Notes: generated from the sequence alone by a model not told the origin. A stretch of DNA of 64,000 bases from Pedobacter sp. Bi126 (GCF_918698245.1 NZ_CAKKMS010000003.1:186001-250000), one strand, 5' to 3'. Shown: positions 50,528 to 60,611, numbered from the stretch's first letter. Translations and numbers: made by a program.

Positions 50528-52507
50528 CTATTTATAACTTCTTTGTGCTACTTTAATATTTTCAAACTTCAGCTCTTCTTTGTGAAGTTCGAAGTTTACA
50601 CCTTCTTTAAATTCCCACGCGGCTACGTAAGCATAATTCTCATCATCACGTAGTGCTTCACCTTCTTCTGTCTGATACTCTTCACGGAAGTGACCACCAC
50701 AACTTTCGTTACGGTTTAATGCATCAATACACATCAACTCGCCCAGCTCGATAAAATCGGCAACGCGACCAGCTTTTTCCAATTCGGTGTTTAACTCATC
50801 AGCTGTTCCAGGTACACGAACATCGCTCCAGAATTCAGCACGTAAGGCTCTGATTTCCTGAATTGCTTCATTTAAACCTTTTGCGTTACGGGCCATACCA
50901 CATTTCTCCCACATGATGTGACCTAAACGTTTGTGGAAATGATCTACCGACTTAGTTCCTTTAATATTGATCAGTGTATTTAAAATACCAACTGCTCTTT
51001 CTTCAGCCTCTACAAAGGCAGGGTGATCAGTAGGAATTGCTTTTACCGAAATCTCTTTTGATAAGTAAGCACCAATGGTGTAAGGAAGAACGAAATAACC
51101 ATCAGCTAAACCTTGCATCAAAGCAGATGCACCTAAACGGTTGGCTCCGTGATCTGAGAAGTTAGCCTCGCCTGTACAGTATAAACCAGGTACCGATGTC
51201 ATTAAGTTATAATCAACCCATAAACCACCCATGGTATAGTGAACCGCAGGATAAATACGCATTGGTGTTTCGTAAGGATTTTCGCCGGTAATCTGCGCAT
51301 ACATATCGAATAGATTACCATATTTTTCCTTAATTACTGCAGTACCTAAGCGCATACAGGTTTCTTTATCAGGATTGTGGTTACCCGCTTTGGCAGCTTC
51401 GATTTTTCCGTAACGTTCTGTATTGGCTTTAAAATCTAAGTATACTGCTAACTTAGAAGCACCTACTCCATAACCTGCATCGCAACGCTCTTTTGCAGCA
51501 CGGGAGGCCACATCACGAGGAACTAAGTTACCGAAAGCAGGGTAACGGCGCTCTAAATAATAATCTCTTTCATCTTCAGGAATTTCTGAAGCTTTACGGT
51601 TATCATCTTTCTTTTTAGGAACCCAGATACGTCCATCGTTACGCAACGACTCAGACATTAGGGTTAATTTAGACTGGTGATCGCCAGAAACCGGGATACA
51701 AGTTGGGTGGATCTGTGTGTAACATGGGTTTGCAAAATAAGCACCTTGTTTGTGTGCTTTCCATGCTGCAGTAACATTACTTCCCATCGCGTTGGTAGAA
51801 AGATAGAATACGTTACCGTAACCACCTGTTCCCAATACCACTGCATGACCGAAATGGCGCTCGATTTCTCCTGTAATTAAGTTACGTGCAATAATACCAC
51901 GTGCTTTGCCATCGATTTTAACAACTTCAAGCATTTCGTGGCGGGTATACATTTCTACTTTACCCATACCAATCTGGCGTTCTAAAGCAGAATATGCACC
52001 TAATAATAACTGTTGACCAGTTTGACCAGCTGCATAAAAAGTACGTTGTACCTGTGTACCACCGAACGAGCGGTTATCTAACAAACCACCGTACTCACGT
52101 GCTAAAGGCACACCCTGAGCCACACACTGATCTATAATGTTGGCACTCACTTCGGCCAAACGATGCACATTGGCTTCGCGGGCACGATAATCGCCACCTT
52201 TAATTGTATCGTAAAAAAGGCGATAAACGCTATCACCATCATTCTGATAGTTTTTTGCTGCATTGATACCACCCTGAGCAGCAATTGAGTGTGCTCTACG
52301 TGGTGAATCCTGGAAGCAGAAACATTTTACTTTGTAACCCATTTCGGCCAAAGTAGCCGCTGCCGAAGCACCCGCTAAACCTGAACCTACTATGATTACT
52401 TCAATAGTTCTTTTGTTCGATGGGTTAACCAAAGGCACAGAAGACTTATATTTTGTCCATTTGCTGGTTAATTCGCCTTCTGGAATATTTGAATTAATAT
52501 CTGACAT
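50528..52507 (-). CDS. sdhA: Succinate dehydrogenase / fumarate reductase flavoprotein subunit
   Basis: A 659-residue FAD subunit. It starts [13 protein letters not shown]; the dinucleotide fold is [20 protein letters not shown], and the covalent-FAD His is in [18 protein letters not shown]. Active-site segments include [20 protein letters not shown] and [15 protein letters not shown] 52507 is used; the frame runs to 52597 but overlaps sdhC. It is followed by a hairpin-bearing gap before sdhB. Confidence 0.95.
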   Translation of the reverse strand: MSDINSNIPEGELTSKWTKYKSSVPLVNPSNKRTIEVIIVGSGLAGASAAATLAEMGYKVKCFCFQDSPRRAHSIAAQGGINAAKNYQNDGDSVYRLFYDTIKGGDYRAREANVHRLAEVSANIIDQCVAQGVPLAREYGGLLDNRSFGGTQVQRTFYAAGQTGQQLLLGAYSALERQIGMGKVEMYTRHEMLEVVKIDGKARGIIARNLITGEIERHFGHAVVLGTGGYGNVFYLSTNAMGSNVTAAWKAHKQGAYFANPCYTQIHPTCIPVSGDHQSKLTLMSESLRNDGRIWVPKKKDDNRKASEIPEDERDYYLERRYPAFGNLVPRDVASRAAKERCDAGYGVGASKLAVYLDFKANTERYGKIEAAKAGNHNPDKETCMRLGTAVIKEKYGNLFDMYAQITGENPYETPMRIYPAVHYTMGGLWVDYNLMTSVPGLYCTGEANFSDHGANRLGASALMQGLADGYFVLPYTIGAYLSKEISVKAIPTDHPAFVEAEERAVGILNTLINIKGTKSVDHFHKRLGHIMWEKCGMARNAKGLNEAIQEIRALRAEFWSDVRVPGTADELNTELEKAGRVADFIELGELMCIDALNRNESCGGHFREEYQTEEGEALRDDENYAYVAAWEFKEGVNFELHKEELKFENIKVAQRSYK

Positions 52508-52524
52508 ATCTTTTGTGCTAAAAA

Positions 52525-53205
52525 TTATTGAATAAGACCGAAATAAACTGCAATCGGCATGGCTGCGAAAAGGATCGAAATAATAACCGAATACCAAACG
52601 CCAGCTCCTTTAATTATACCGTTATATTTTGAGTGGTTCCATCCTAATGTTTGGAATGCGGAAGCAAAACCATGCAATAAGTGGTAGCATAAAGAAAACA
52701 TAGCAAGAATATATACAACAACCCTTACCGGATCCTGAAATTTCTCTTTCATTACCGCATAAAGATCTTCATGTCCGCTGGCATCAACCGTTGGGATTCC
52801 TGTAAAACGGGAAACTACCCAGAAATCTTTCAGGTGAACGACCAGAAAGATCAGCAAAAGCGTACCCAGCAAGCCCATAGAACGGCTGTACCATTTACTG
52901 TTTGCCTTACCATCGTTTACGGCATATTTAACCGGGCGTGCTTTTTGATTTTCCAACGTTAAACGCAACGCCTGAAAAATGTGCGCAAGCAAACCAATAA
53001 ACAACACAATCTCGCCAGCCCGGATAATCCAGTTGGTGGCCATAAAATGTGCGCCTACGTTAAATGTTAAACCACCGTCGTTAATAAATATTAAAGCATT
53101 AATACCGCAGTGTACAATTAAAAAAAGTATCAGGAACAAACCTGTAATACCCATGATGAATTTCTTCCCTATTGAAGAAGAAAATGCATTTCCGAAACCA
53201 CTCAT
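52525..53205 (-). CDS. sdhC: Succinate dehydrogenase cytochrome b subunit (type B)
   Basis: A 226-residue integral membrane subunit with five predicted helices. Histidines inside helices ([23 protein letters not shown] and [14 protein letters not shown]) are the expected ligands for the two b hemes. It is the first gene of sdhCAB, and its product carries electrons to menaquinone. The gap to sdhA is 17 bp. Confidence 0.93.
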   Translation of the reverse strand: MSGFGNAFSSSIGKKFIMGITGLFLILFLIVHCGINALIFINDGGLTFNVGAHFMATNWIIRAGEIVLFIGLLAHIFQALRLTLENQKARPVKYAVNDGKANSKWYSRSMGLLGTLLLIFLVVHLKDFWVVSRFTGIPTVDASGHEDLYAVMKEKFQDPVRVVVYILAMFSLCYHLLHGFASAFQTLGWNHSKYNGIIKGAGVWYSVIISILFAAMPIAVYFGLIQ

Positions 53206-53491
53206 TTGATTAGGATTTATATCTAAATTTCTTGCAAAAGTATCTAATTATGAGTTTAATTTATAAACGAATATGACAAAACAACGATAAAACATTTATT
53301 TAGAAACATTCTAAAGCATATTCGGAAGAAAGTTAAAGAACATCTACCTTTTTATACGTAGAATGCTACTAACATGGGATTTTCAAAGTGCAGTAAAAAC
53401 ATCAATTCTAAAAATTAATGAGGCGAATATTTTAAAATGCGGTAAGAATTGACTCAAATTAATTCTATCTTAACATCAATTTAATTAAGCT

Positions 53492-54175
53492 ATGAAAAGA
53501 ATCCTCATTATTATATTTAGCTGTTTTTCTCTCCCGATAATGGCACAACAAATCACTTATCAAGAATGGAAAGCTGCAGCCAAAGAGGAAATCAGGTTAT
53601 TGCCCAAATACGGAGGGGCAAAAAAAACACCCGCTCAACTAGAATCAGATGAGAACTTCAAAACAACAACTTTAACAAATGAACCCGATCGGCGCAAAGC
53701 ATCAGATTATTTAATAAAAAGAGGATTTGATTTTTATTATAAAGGCGATTTAAAAACAGCAATGTTTAGGTTTAACCAGGCCTGGCTAATAGATCCAACT
53801 AACGAAAATGTGAATTGGGCATTTGGGGCTATATATGCTTTTTTTAACGATTATGAGAATACGCTGAAGCAGTATGACGAAGGTTTAAAACTTAACCCTA
53901 AAAGTTCAAATATATTAACGGATAAAGCCACTGTTTTCGCTACAAAATATAGCAATGGCAGAAACAAAAAAGATCTCGATACTGCACTTTCTTTATATAA
54001 ACAATCTTACCTTATCGATTCGGAGAATCAAAATACACTGTTTAAAATATCTGCCCTTTACTTTCTTATCGATGATTGCGCTAACGCAAAAAGATATTTT
54101 AATGAGTGCAAAAAACTTGGTGGTAAGCCAATTCCAGCTGACTATGATGTTGCGCTCAAAAGTAAATGTAAGTAG
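53492..54175 (+). CDS. Exported TPR protein
   Basis: A 227-residue protein with a signal peptide (residues 1-19, ending IMAQ) and at least three TPR-like helix pairs (KRGFDFYYKGDLKTAMFRFN; EGLKLNPKSSNILTDKATVF; SALYFLIDDCANAKRYFNEC). Such proteins act as periplasmic scaffolds; no partner can be read. It is followed 93 bp later by the thioredoxin-fold lipoprotein, perhaps in one transcript. Confidence 0.8.
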   Translation: MKRILIIIFSCFSLPIMAQQITYQEWKAAAKEEIRLLPKYGGAKKTPAQLESDENFKTTTLTNEPDRRKASDYLIKRGFDFYYKGDLKTAMFRFNQAWLIDPTNENVNWAFGAIYAFFNDYENTLKQYDEGLKLNPKSSNILTDKATVFATKYSNGRNKKDLDTALSLYKQSYLIDSENQNTLFKISALYFLIDDCANAKRYFNECKKLGGKPIPADYDVALKSKCK

Positions 54176-54268
54176 ACTTATACCTCATTTTTGATAAAAC
54201 GTTTATAATTTCAACTTGGCAAAAAAACAACTAAGTTTTTCGTTATATTGCAATAGCAAATTGTTAAT

Positions 54269-55390
54269 ATGAAAAAACAGCTCTATTTACTTACTTTATT
54301 AGCGGGCCTCTTCGCTTCTTGCGATCCAGCTCCTGCTACATTTAATTTCGAAACCAAAAACTTTGGCCCAAATGCCGTCATTACCATTCAAAGCGCTGAA
54401 AAGGGCGAGACACTGAAAGTTGAAAACATTACCAATAGCGATCAGACTTTTAAAATCAATATCCCAATAAAAGGCTATGCCACTCTAAGAACTGAGGATG
54501 GCAGTCGCACTGGAGAATACTACTTCTATCTTGATAAAGGCAGCTTCAAAGGCGTTCTTGATGGAAAAAATCCTAGCATTTATCCATTAAAGAGCGTTCC
54601 GGACACAGAGGGTGAAGAATTTATCGATTTCTACAAACTAACGGGCAATATGAGTAAAAACATACTCGATAGTTTGAACATTGCAGAACAAGAGCTGGAT
54701 CAGGCTAACCAGAGCAACATTATGGAGAAAGCTCAAAAAGCAGATCGGTGGAGAGCGAAACAGCTTCAGCTTAAACTGGAAATTATCAGGGCTTTTGCCA
54801 AAAAGTATCCCAGCTCAACGCACACACTTTTTTTATTAGAACGCTTAGGAACGGTAGAATCAGAAGCGAAGCACTACCTGTCAATCTTTAATGGCTTAGA
54901 TAAAAAAGTTCAGGAAAGTAAAAAGGGGAAAAGTCTTTTAGCTGAAATTACACAGGCCAACCAAATGATGGCAGGAAGTAAAATGCCAAATATTGAAGGA
55001 GAAAATATCGAAGGAAATAAATTCGATTTAAAAGTATTAAAAAAGATAAATCTGGTAACCTTTTGGGCATCATATAGTGGCAAGAGCCGCAGAGACAACC
55101 AAACACTGACTTCACTTTACGAAAAATACAAGAATAAGGATGTTGAATTTATAAGCGTATCATTTGATAAGAAGCGCGATTCGTGGCTTAAAACGATAAA
55201 ACAAGATAAGTTAATCTGGCCACAATATGCCGATTTTAAAGGTTCCGAATCGCCAAATGCAAAAAACTTAAGCAATTACAACGTTACCTACTTCTTTTTA
55301 GTGGATAAAAACGGCACTGTATTAACCAACAATGATCTTTCTTTAGATTTTGTTGACAGTGAAATCAGCAAAAATTTGGCAGGCAGATAA
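54269..55390 (+). CDS. DUF4369/thioredoxin-fold lipoprotein without catalytic cysteines
   Basis: A 373-residue lipoprotein (lipobox FASC, Cys at about residue 18). Residues 25-130 look like the DUF4369 beta domain, 130-225 are a helical linker, and 235-373 form an AhpC/TlpA-like thioredoxin domain. The expected WCxxC is replaced by WASYSGKS, and the cis-Pro region reads VTYFFLVDKNG with no Pro. The only Cys in the chain is the lipobox. It therefore cannot do disulfide chemistry and probably works as a binding domain (inference). Confidence 0.85.
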   Translation: MKKQLYLLTLLAGLFASCDPAPATFNFETKNFGPNAVITIQSAEKGETLKVENITNSDQTFKINIPIKGYATLRTEDGSRTGEYYFYLDKGSFKGVLDGKNPSIYPLKSVPDTEGEEFIDFYKLTGNMSKNILDSLNIAEQELDQANQSNIMEKAQKADRWRAKQLQLKLEIIRAFAKKYPSSTHTLFLLERLGTVESEAKHYLSIFNGLDKKVQESKKGKSLLAEITQANQMMAGSKMPNIEGENIEGNKFDLKVLKKINLVTFWASYSGKSRRDNQTLTSLYEKYKNKDVEFISVSFDKKRDSWLKTIKQDKLIWPQYADFKGSESPNAKNLSNYNVTYFFLVDKNGTVLTNNDLSLDFVDSEISKNLAGR

Positions 55391-55426
55391 AGGTGAGGAT
55401 CGACAATTCAAAAGTTGGTTCCACAA

Positions 55427-55456
55427 AAAAAGTCCCGATTTGCATCGGGACTTTTT
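55427..55456. terminator. Bidirectional terminator before the cold-shock gene
   Basis: AAAAAGTCCCGAT (55427-55439) pairs perfectly with ATCGGGACTTTTT (55444-55456). It serves the plus-strand lipoprotein gene and the minus-strand cold-shock gene ending at 55480. Confidence 0.9.
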
Positions 55457-55479
55457 ACGATTTATGTGTTTGAGTTTTC

Positions 55480-55671
55480 TTAAGCTACTTTAACATTTAC
55501 CGCGTTTAGGCCTTTTCTACCTTCTTCTACATCGTAGTTTACGGTATCATTCTCGCGAATGTTATCGATTAAGCCTGAAGCATGAACAAAAATTTCGGCA
55601 TCGCCATTAGATGGAGTGATAAATCCGAAACCTTTAGTTTCATTAAAAAATTTTACTGTTCCTTGTTGCAT
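55480..55671 (-). CDS. Cold-shock protein (CspA family)
   Basis: A 63-residue single CSD protein. RNP1 is KGFGFI and RNP2 is EIFVHAS; the fold ends with DVEEGRKGLNAVNVKVA. It is an RNA chaperone that binds single-stranded nucleic acid. It is a single-gene unit. The leader upstream of 55671 is T-rich on the plus strand; no further structure was checked. Confidence 0.96.
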   Translation of the reverse strand: MQQGTVKFFNETKGFGFITPSNGDAEIFVHASGLIDNIRENDTVNYDVEEGRKGLNAVNVKVA

Positions 55672-55738
55672 TGTATTGTATTTTAATTTGTTTCAAAGAT
55701 AGAGTTAAATCCCTATAAATCAATTTTTTATTTTTTTA

Positions 55739-55954
55739 TTATGTAAATAATGCTAAATATATTGATAATTTGCCATTTAAGCCCGATTTAGCGACCCGAT
55801 TTATTCTTTCATTGCTCGATGTACCGTCCAATTTTATCAATAAAGCACGTTCAAAACAGTCCGTTACCTCTACTTTTCTACCTAAAAAAAGCAAATACCA
55901 ATCCAACATATAATTTCCGTCGTAATCAATACGGGCTATTTGGAAAGAAATCAT
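55739..55954 (-). CDS. Hypothetical small protein (possible operon partner)
   Basis: A 71-residue protein (starts MISFQIARIDYDGNYMLDWY) that begins only 6 bp after the stop of the next gene upstream (55961), which argues that both are one operon. I do not recognise a family. The sequence is mixed alpha/beta (VEVTDCFERALLIKLDGTSS) with no signal peptide. It may be real given the tight spacing, but its short length keeps confidence modest. Confidence 0.5.
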   Translation of the reverse strand: MISFQIARIDYDGNYMLDWYLLFLGRKVEVTDCFERALLIKLDGTSSNERINRVAKSGLNGKLSIYLALFT

Positions 55955-55960
55955 GTTAAG

Positions 55961-56464
55961 TTAACTATAAACCAGGTTTTCGTGCTGCTCATAATTTACC
56001 ATCAGATTTTCGGTAATTTTCACCACTAATGTTTCGTTTTCTTTACCATTATAACTTAAGATTAACAGATCGCCAATGATTTCGTGTAAAATTAATTTCG
56101 GGCTGGTATAGGTGATCGATACCACATGCGCTGCTTTATTTAACAGATCTGAAGTGTAAATATGTAATTCGGCCCAATCGAAAAGGATCGGATGATCTTC
56201 TAAATCGTTTAAAACAGGCATTTTATTTGCTAAGGCAGCAATGCTGTTCATTACGGCGTACTGAAGTTTTTGGTGTAATGCGTTTGCCTTTTCGCTGGCT
56301 TGCTGCATCTGAGAAAAGGTATGTGCCTGCTCATCTAAGCGGTATATTTTTGATCTTTTTTGAAATTCTTTGTAAGTATCGTGAAATATCCGTCTTTCAA
56401 AATCTGTTCTGCACATGAAATTGAAATATTGTTTTACGCTGAGGTTAATGCTAGCTAAAGCCAT
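55961..56464 (-). CDS. Hypothetical protein
   Basis: A 167-residue, mostly helical protein (EFQKRSKIYRLDEQAHTFSQ, then AHVVSITYTSPKLILHEIIG). I do not recognise a family. ATG 56464 (MALASINLSVKQ) is chosen over the frame start at 56491. The C-terminus is beta-rich (LLILSYNGKENETLVVKI). It is followed by the small ORF at 55739-55954. Confidence 0.65.
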   Translation of the reverse strand: MALASINLSVKQYFNFMCRTDFERRIFHDTYKEFQKRSKIYRLDEQAHTFSQMQQASEKANALHQKLQYAVMNSIAALANKMPVLNDLEDHPILFDWAELHIYTSDLLNKAAHVVSITYTSPKLILHEIIGDLLILSYNGKENETLVVKITENLMVNYEQHENLVYS

Positions 56465-56639
56465 AATATTCGGTTTTTGTTGCTGATTCAAATATGGGAC
56501 AATAAAAAAAATTAATTTATAGCGTATCGGTAAACGCTGATTATCAATCGGTAAATAGCGAAACTAAATCTTGATTATGAAAAACGGATGAATATTGGTT
56601 TGAGTACAGGGATTTGGCTGAACATCCCGATATTTAAGG

Positions 56640-57180
56640 TATTTTAACATTTAGAGATTTTCTGAAGGGGCAACTTGAGCGTAGTCGAAGCATAGCCTTA
56701 TTATTAGAAAACGTAGCTGTAGTAGTTCTTGGCGGTTTGCAGTCCCGCCATTCGTTTAGTCCCGATGAAACCTGTCAAACAAGCAAGCACACCATAAAAA
56801 AGCAAAAAATAGTGCTTAAATCGGGAGCTGTCGCTATTGTCGGGTTTAAGAATAAGGGTTTTTATACCCTGCAACCCAAAAAATGAAATGCTGTGTGGCC
56901 AGCTCGCCCCGGTTGAAGCGACACCCTGCAGCAACGAGGTACGAGGCAGCAAAGCGTATAAGCGTAAACGGGAACGCATTTATTGCTATGTACCAAGCCT
57001 TGCGCTCCAAACATGAAAATTAAATTGGGTTTTTAAATGTGAAGATAACGGTCTTCGACTACACTCTCCACAGGAGTCCTTTGGACAGACTGACAACCAC
57101 GGCGCCTAACTTTAACTTAATCACACGGCCTTCTTGGCTAAAAATACAATCTAGTAGTTTATAGCTCAAACTATTAATTA
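56640..57180. repeat. Gene-free repeat mosaic
   Basis: About 800 bp without a credible gene (56465-57281). Recognisable pieces are a CAACTTGAGCGTAGTCGAAG unit near 56675, CGACAATAGCGACAGCTC-type GC-rich arms on the minus strand near 56830-56845, a segment at 56895-57000 rich in GAGGTACGAGGCAGCAAAGC, and GTCTTCGACTACACTCTCC near 57050. They look like fragments of dispersed intergenic elements; none has intact ends here. Confidence 0.5.
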
Positions 57181-57281
57181 GCGGCAAGATGCGACCGATC
57201 GCCAATTTCATTTTTTTAAAACAGTTTAATTTCCAGCAGGTTATTAATATACAAAATAGGTATAACCAAAACTTTTACGAT

Positions 57282-57626
57282 ATGGAAACGAGAAACAACC
57301 ATGGTTTAATCCAGGCTTTACTAGATTGCGCGCTAGCTTGCGAACATTGTGCATCGTCCTGCTTAAAAGAAGAAGACATCAACATGATGATTGACTGCAT
57401 TAAACTAGATCGGGATTGCGCAGATATTTGCATCCAGGCAGCCCGGTTATTGCAAAGAGATTCAATTGTCGGGCATCAATATTTACTACTCTGTGAAGAA
57501 ATATGCAGGCTTTGTGCAGCCGAATGTAGCAAACACGATCATGAACATTGCAGACAATGCGCTGTTGCCTGCGAGGAATGTGCAGATGCCTGCCATGCCA
57601 ATCACGAACCAATCCATCAGGATTAA
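57282..57626 (+). CDS. Four-helix-bundle copper-binding protein (Csp/DUF326-like)
   Basis: A 114-residue protein with about 17 cysteines and several histidines arranged in helices: DCALACEHCASSCLKEED, DCIKLDRDCADICIQAAR, CEEICRLCAAECSKHDHEHC, CAVACEECADACHAN. This is the pattern of Csp copper-storage proteins, which bind many Cu(I) ions inside a four-helix bundle. There is no signal peptide, so it is a cytosolic Csp3-like member. ATG 57282 is preferred over the earlier frame start at 57189. Confidence 0.9.
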   Translation: METRNNHGLIQALLDCALACEHCASSCLKEEDINMMIDCIKLDRDCADICIQAARLLQRDSIVGHQYLLLCEEICRLCAAECSKHDHEHCRQCAVACEECADACHANHEPIHQD

Positions 57627-57628
57627 AA

Positions 57629-57660
57629 AAAAGCGTCCCGATTTAAATCGGGACGCTTTT
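57629..57660. terminator. Perfect bidirectional terminator
   Basis: AAAAGCGTCCCGATTT (57629-57644) and AAATCGGGACGCTTTT (57645-57660) are exact complements; T runs on both strands serve the copper-protein gene and the convergent HtrA gene. Confidence 0.9.
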
Positions 57661-57683
57661 AAAACTATTTTTTATCAGATCAA

Positions 57684-59234
57684 TTACTGCGCTGGGAAGC
57701 TATAGTTATAAGAACCTTGCTCGCCAACACCAGAAATACTCACCATGTTGTTCCTGCCTAAAGGCAATGCTTTTTGTACATCGGCTACAGAATTTACAGG
57801 TTGCCCATTCACTTTGGTAATGATTAAACCCTTTTCTACACCAATATTATCAAATGCTTTTCCTGTGGTTACAGAGGTTACAACAACACCACTATTAATG
57901 CCATATTTCGATTTCTGTGCTTGAGTAGCAGGAGCAAAAGTTGCACCTAATTTCGAAACCTCAGCGCCTTTGCTTGTTGCATTTTTGGCTGTAAGACCTA
58001 CACTAGCTTCTCCTTTTAAGGTTACAGTGTAATCTTTAAGTGCACCATCGCGTAATACAGTTAATTTAACCTTATCGCCCGGATTTAAACGGCCAACTCT
58101 TTCCTGAAGATCAGGAGAATCGTTGATTACTACGCCATCAACTTTTTTGATTACATCACCTGATTTAATGCCTGCTGCTGCAGCACCGCCACCGGCAACT
58201 ACATCATTCACATATAAACCGCTTATTTCGTTGGTTTTAATACCTTCAGGTTTATCTTCACCACTTAGCGGTACAAAGTTAACGCCGATATAACCACGTT
58301 TAACCGAGCCGTATTTCATAAAATCATCAACAATTTTACGGGCAAGATTAACTGGAATTGCAAATCCATAACCTTGATTGTATCCGCTTTGCGATGCAAT
58401 TGCTGAGTTAATACCTACCAATTCGCCATTTGCGTTTACAAGCGCACCACCGCTGTTGCCTGGGTTAATGGCTGCATCGGTTTGGATAAATGATTCGATA
58501 CTGGTATTTGCCGGACGATCTGGCCTTTTACCCGTACGTTGGTATTCGCGATACTCCTCTTCAGTAATTTCGTTGCCTTGTTGCTCGCGACCAATAATAC
58601 CAATACTACGGTTTTTCGCACTTACAATACCAGCTGTTACCGTAGTATTTAAATCTAGCGGGAAACCAACTGCTAAAACCCATTCTCCAACCTGTACATT
58701 ATCTGAGTTACCCATTTTTACAACAGGTAAACCAGTTGCATTTACTTTAATCAAAGCCAAATCGGTATTCGGATCGCGACCAATTACTTTTGCCTCAACT
58801 TTACGTCTGTCTGTTAAAACCACCTCTACCTTCTCTGCATTTTCTACCACGTGGTTATTGGTTACGATATAACCGTCCTGACTAATAATTACGCCAGAAC
58901 CCGATGCCGCTCTAGGCTGACGTTGCATCTGACGGCCACCGCCACCGAAGAAATCTTCCATCATATCAAATGGAGAAGAGCTTCTACCACCGCCGCTTTG
59001 TGCCGCATATGTAGTTTTAATGTGAACTACACCAGGTGCAACAGCTGCTGCCGCCTGCGTAAAATCTGTTGTTCCCGCTGATGATACTTTAAGCGGATTG
59101 TTTGCGAAGTACAAGTTCTGTTTTTCAGTAATAGTACTGCCAGTTTGGTTACGCTCAAATAGTTTGTAACCCCCAATTGCTGCTGCCCCACCTATAAAAG
59201 CAGCCAACACGGTAATTCCTAATATTTTTTTCAT
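57684..59234 (-). CDS. Do-family serine protease (HtrA/DegP-like)
   Basis: A 516-residue periplasmic protease-chaperone. An N-terminal signal anchor (residues 1-25) is followed by the trypsin-like domain with catalytic His in VTNNHVVENA, Asp in NTDLALIKV and Ser in NPGNSGGALVNANG, and two PDZ domains (about 320-410 and 425-510). It degrades or refolds misfolded envelope proteins. The triad is intact. A long inverted repeat sits in the leader at 59261-59304. It is a single-gene unit that shares its upstream region with dapF. Confidence 0.95.
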   Translation of the reverse strand: MKKILGITVLAAFIGGAAAIGGYKLFERNQTGSTITEKQNLYFANNPLKVSSAGTTDFTQAAAAVAPGVVHIKTTYAAQSGGGRSSSPFDMMEDFFGGGGRQMQRQPRAASGSGVIISQDGYIVTNNHVVENAEKVEVVLTDRRKVEAKVIGRDPNTDLALIKVNATGLPVVKMGNSDNVQVGEWVLAVGFPLDLNTTVTAGIVSAKNRSIGIIGREQQGNEITEEEYREYQRTGKRPDRPANTSIESFIQTDAAINPGNSGGALVNANGELVGINSAIASQSGYNQGYGFAIPVNLARKIVDDFMKYGSVKRGYIGVNFVPLSGEDKPEGIKTNEISGLYVNDVVAGGGAAAAGIKSGDVIKKVDGVVINDSPDLQERVGRLNPGDKVKLTVLRDGALKDYTVTLKGEASVGLTAKNATSKGAEVSKLGATFAPATQAQKSKYGINSGVVVTSVTTGKAFDNIGVEKGLIITKVNGQPVNSVADVQKALPLGRNNMVSISGVGEQGSYNYSFPAQ

Positions 59235-59260
59235 GTGTTTGTATATTGTTTTTTAATGGT

Positions 59261-59304
59261 CATGAAGCTATTAAAAGCTTAGTATTGCTTTTAATGGTTT
59301 CATG
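59261..59304 (-). promoter_or_regulatory. 18-bp leader inverted repeat upstream of the HtrA gene
   Basis: CATGAAGCTATTAAAAGC (59261-59278) and GCTTTTAATGGTTTCATG (59287-59304) pair at 15 of 18 positions, with an 8-base loop. The element is 27-70 nt upstream of the protease start on the minus strand. The rest of the 396-bp gap to dapF is AT-rich with no other recognised site. Confidence 0.6.
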
Positions 59305-59630
59305 TGTTAATATGTGTTTATATTTATATATTATTTTAAAGCCATGAATTATTACAAGCTGATTTGCTAGCTAATTGTTTGGTTAGCTTATAATATTCAT
59401 TGTTAAATGTATTACTTGCAAGAGCACTTTCACTTTGATTTAAGCAGAATGCTCCAGCAGTTTTTATCTGCTCAAATTTTCTTTTGTAAGTTTACTCAAA
59501 ATTAATACCATATAAACGATATTTGCACCCTCAGAGCACTTAGTTTTGTGTTAAAAAATGTTAAATTAAAAAGCACAAACCACTAATTACCTTTTGCAAC
59601 TCAAATATTGCATTAAAAAATGAAGCTTTC

Positions 59631-60413
59631 ATGAAAATTAATTTCTTTAAATACCAGGGCGCAGGCAACGATTTTATTTTAATAGACCACACGATGAGTC
59701 CGTTAAAAAATATTGATAATCAATTAGTTGAACAACTATGCCATAGAAGATTTGGCATTGGTGCCGATGGATTAATGTTTATTACCAAACATGAGGATTA
59801 TGATTTTGAGATGCATTATTTTAACGCTGACGGTAAGCTGGGCAGCATGTGCGGAAATGGTGGCAGATGTATTGTTGCCTTTGCCAAACAACTCGGAATC
59901 ATCGATCGCGAAACAAACTTTTTGGCAGTAGACGGCCCACATTATGCCAGAATTTCAGAAAATGGCGAATGGGTTGATTTACAAATGATTGATGTAGATA
60001 CCATTACCAAAGATGGTGAGGCTTATGTACTGAACACTGGCTCGCCTCATTATGTTGCTTTACAAAGCGGTTTAAAAGACTTTGATGTTTTTACTGAAGG
60101 GAAAAACGTCCGTTACAATGGAACTTATGCAGAAAAGGGCATAAATGTAAACTTTGTAGAAGATAAAGGTGATCATTTATTTGTGCGTACCTACGAGCGC
60201 GGTGTTGAAGATGAAACTTATGCCTGTGGTACTGGAGTAACCGCGGTTGCCATGGCCATGGCGAAACACAAAGACCAAACCGGTCATATTAAAACAGCCA
60301 TTAAAGTTTTGGGTGGTGATATTAAAATAGAATTCGATTACGATGGTAAGGAATTTACCAATGTATTTTTATGCGGCCCGGCCAAACTGGTTTTTGAGGG
60401 AGAAGTGGAGTAG
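59631..60413 (+). CDS. dapF: Diaminopimelate epimerase
   Basis: A 260-residue epimerase that makes meso-diaminopimelate for peptidoglycan and lysine. The two catalytic cysteines are in MCGNGGRCI (about residue 73) and YACGTGVTA (about residue 198). It has the typical pseudo-symmetric two-domain fold and starts MKINFFKYQGAGNDFILID. All catalytic residues are present. It is monocistronic in this window. Confidence 0.95.
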   Translation: MKINFFKYQGAGNDFILIDHTMSPLKNIDNQLVEQLCHRRFGIGADGLMFITKHEDYDFEMHYFNADGKLGSMCGNGGRCIVAFAKQLGIIDRETNFLAVDGPHYARISENGEWVDLQMIDVDTITKDGEAYVLNTGSPHYVALQSGLKDFDVFTEGKNVRYNGTYAEKGINVNFVEDKGDHLFVRTYERGVEDETYACGTGVTAVAMAMAKHKDQTGHIKTAIKVLGGDIKIEFDYDGKEFTNVFLCGPAKLVFEGEVE

Positions 60414-60450
60414 TTTTCATAGAAACTTATTTTACTTTAAGACCATTTAT

Positions 60451-60611
60451 CGTCCTCGTTTATAACGAGGACGTATGAGATTAGCGATTTCATCGCCTTC
60501 TTTAAATCTCACTTTTCATAAGAGCTTATGGGAGATTTATAATCCAATTACAGATAAATATTTCTCCGCATTACAAATGCGGTTTTCATTCATCCTCGTT
60601 ACAAACGAGGA
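60451..60611. repeat. Composite hairpin repeat (REP-like cluster B)
   Basis: Contains CCTCGTTTATAACGAGG (about 60454-60470), AGCGATTTCATCGCC (about 60483-60497), CCGCATTACAAATGCGG (about 60564-60580) and CCTCGTTACAAACGAGG (60594-60610). The last is identical to the copy at 28603-28619, and the set of hairpins matches cluster A. It lies in the gap between dapF and the RND adaptor. Confidence 0.75.

Noticed and set aside
56704-56979. 91-residue minus-strand ORF in the 56.6-57.2 kb gap
   Set aside because: It lies wholly inside mosaic repeat fragments (GAGGTACGAGG and similar), has no plausible start context and no recognisable protein pattern.
57400-57705. Overlapping ORFs on both strands at the copper-binding gene (57400-57612 minus, 57466-57705 plus)
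   Set aside because: Shadows of the Cys-rich coding sequence in other frames; the 57282 frame has the convincing Csp pattern.
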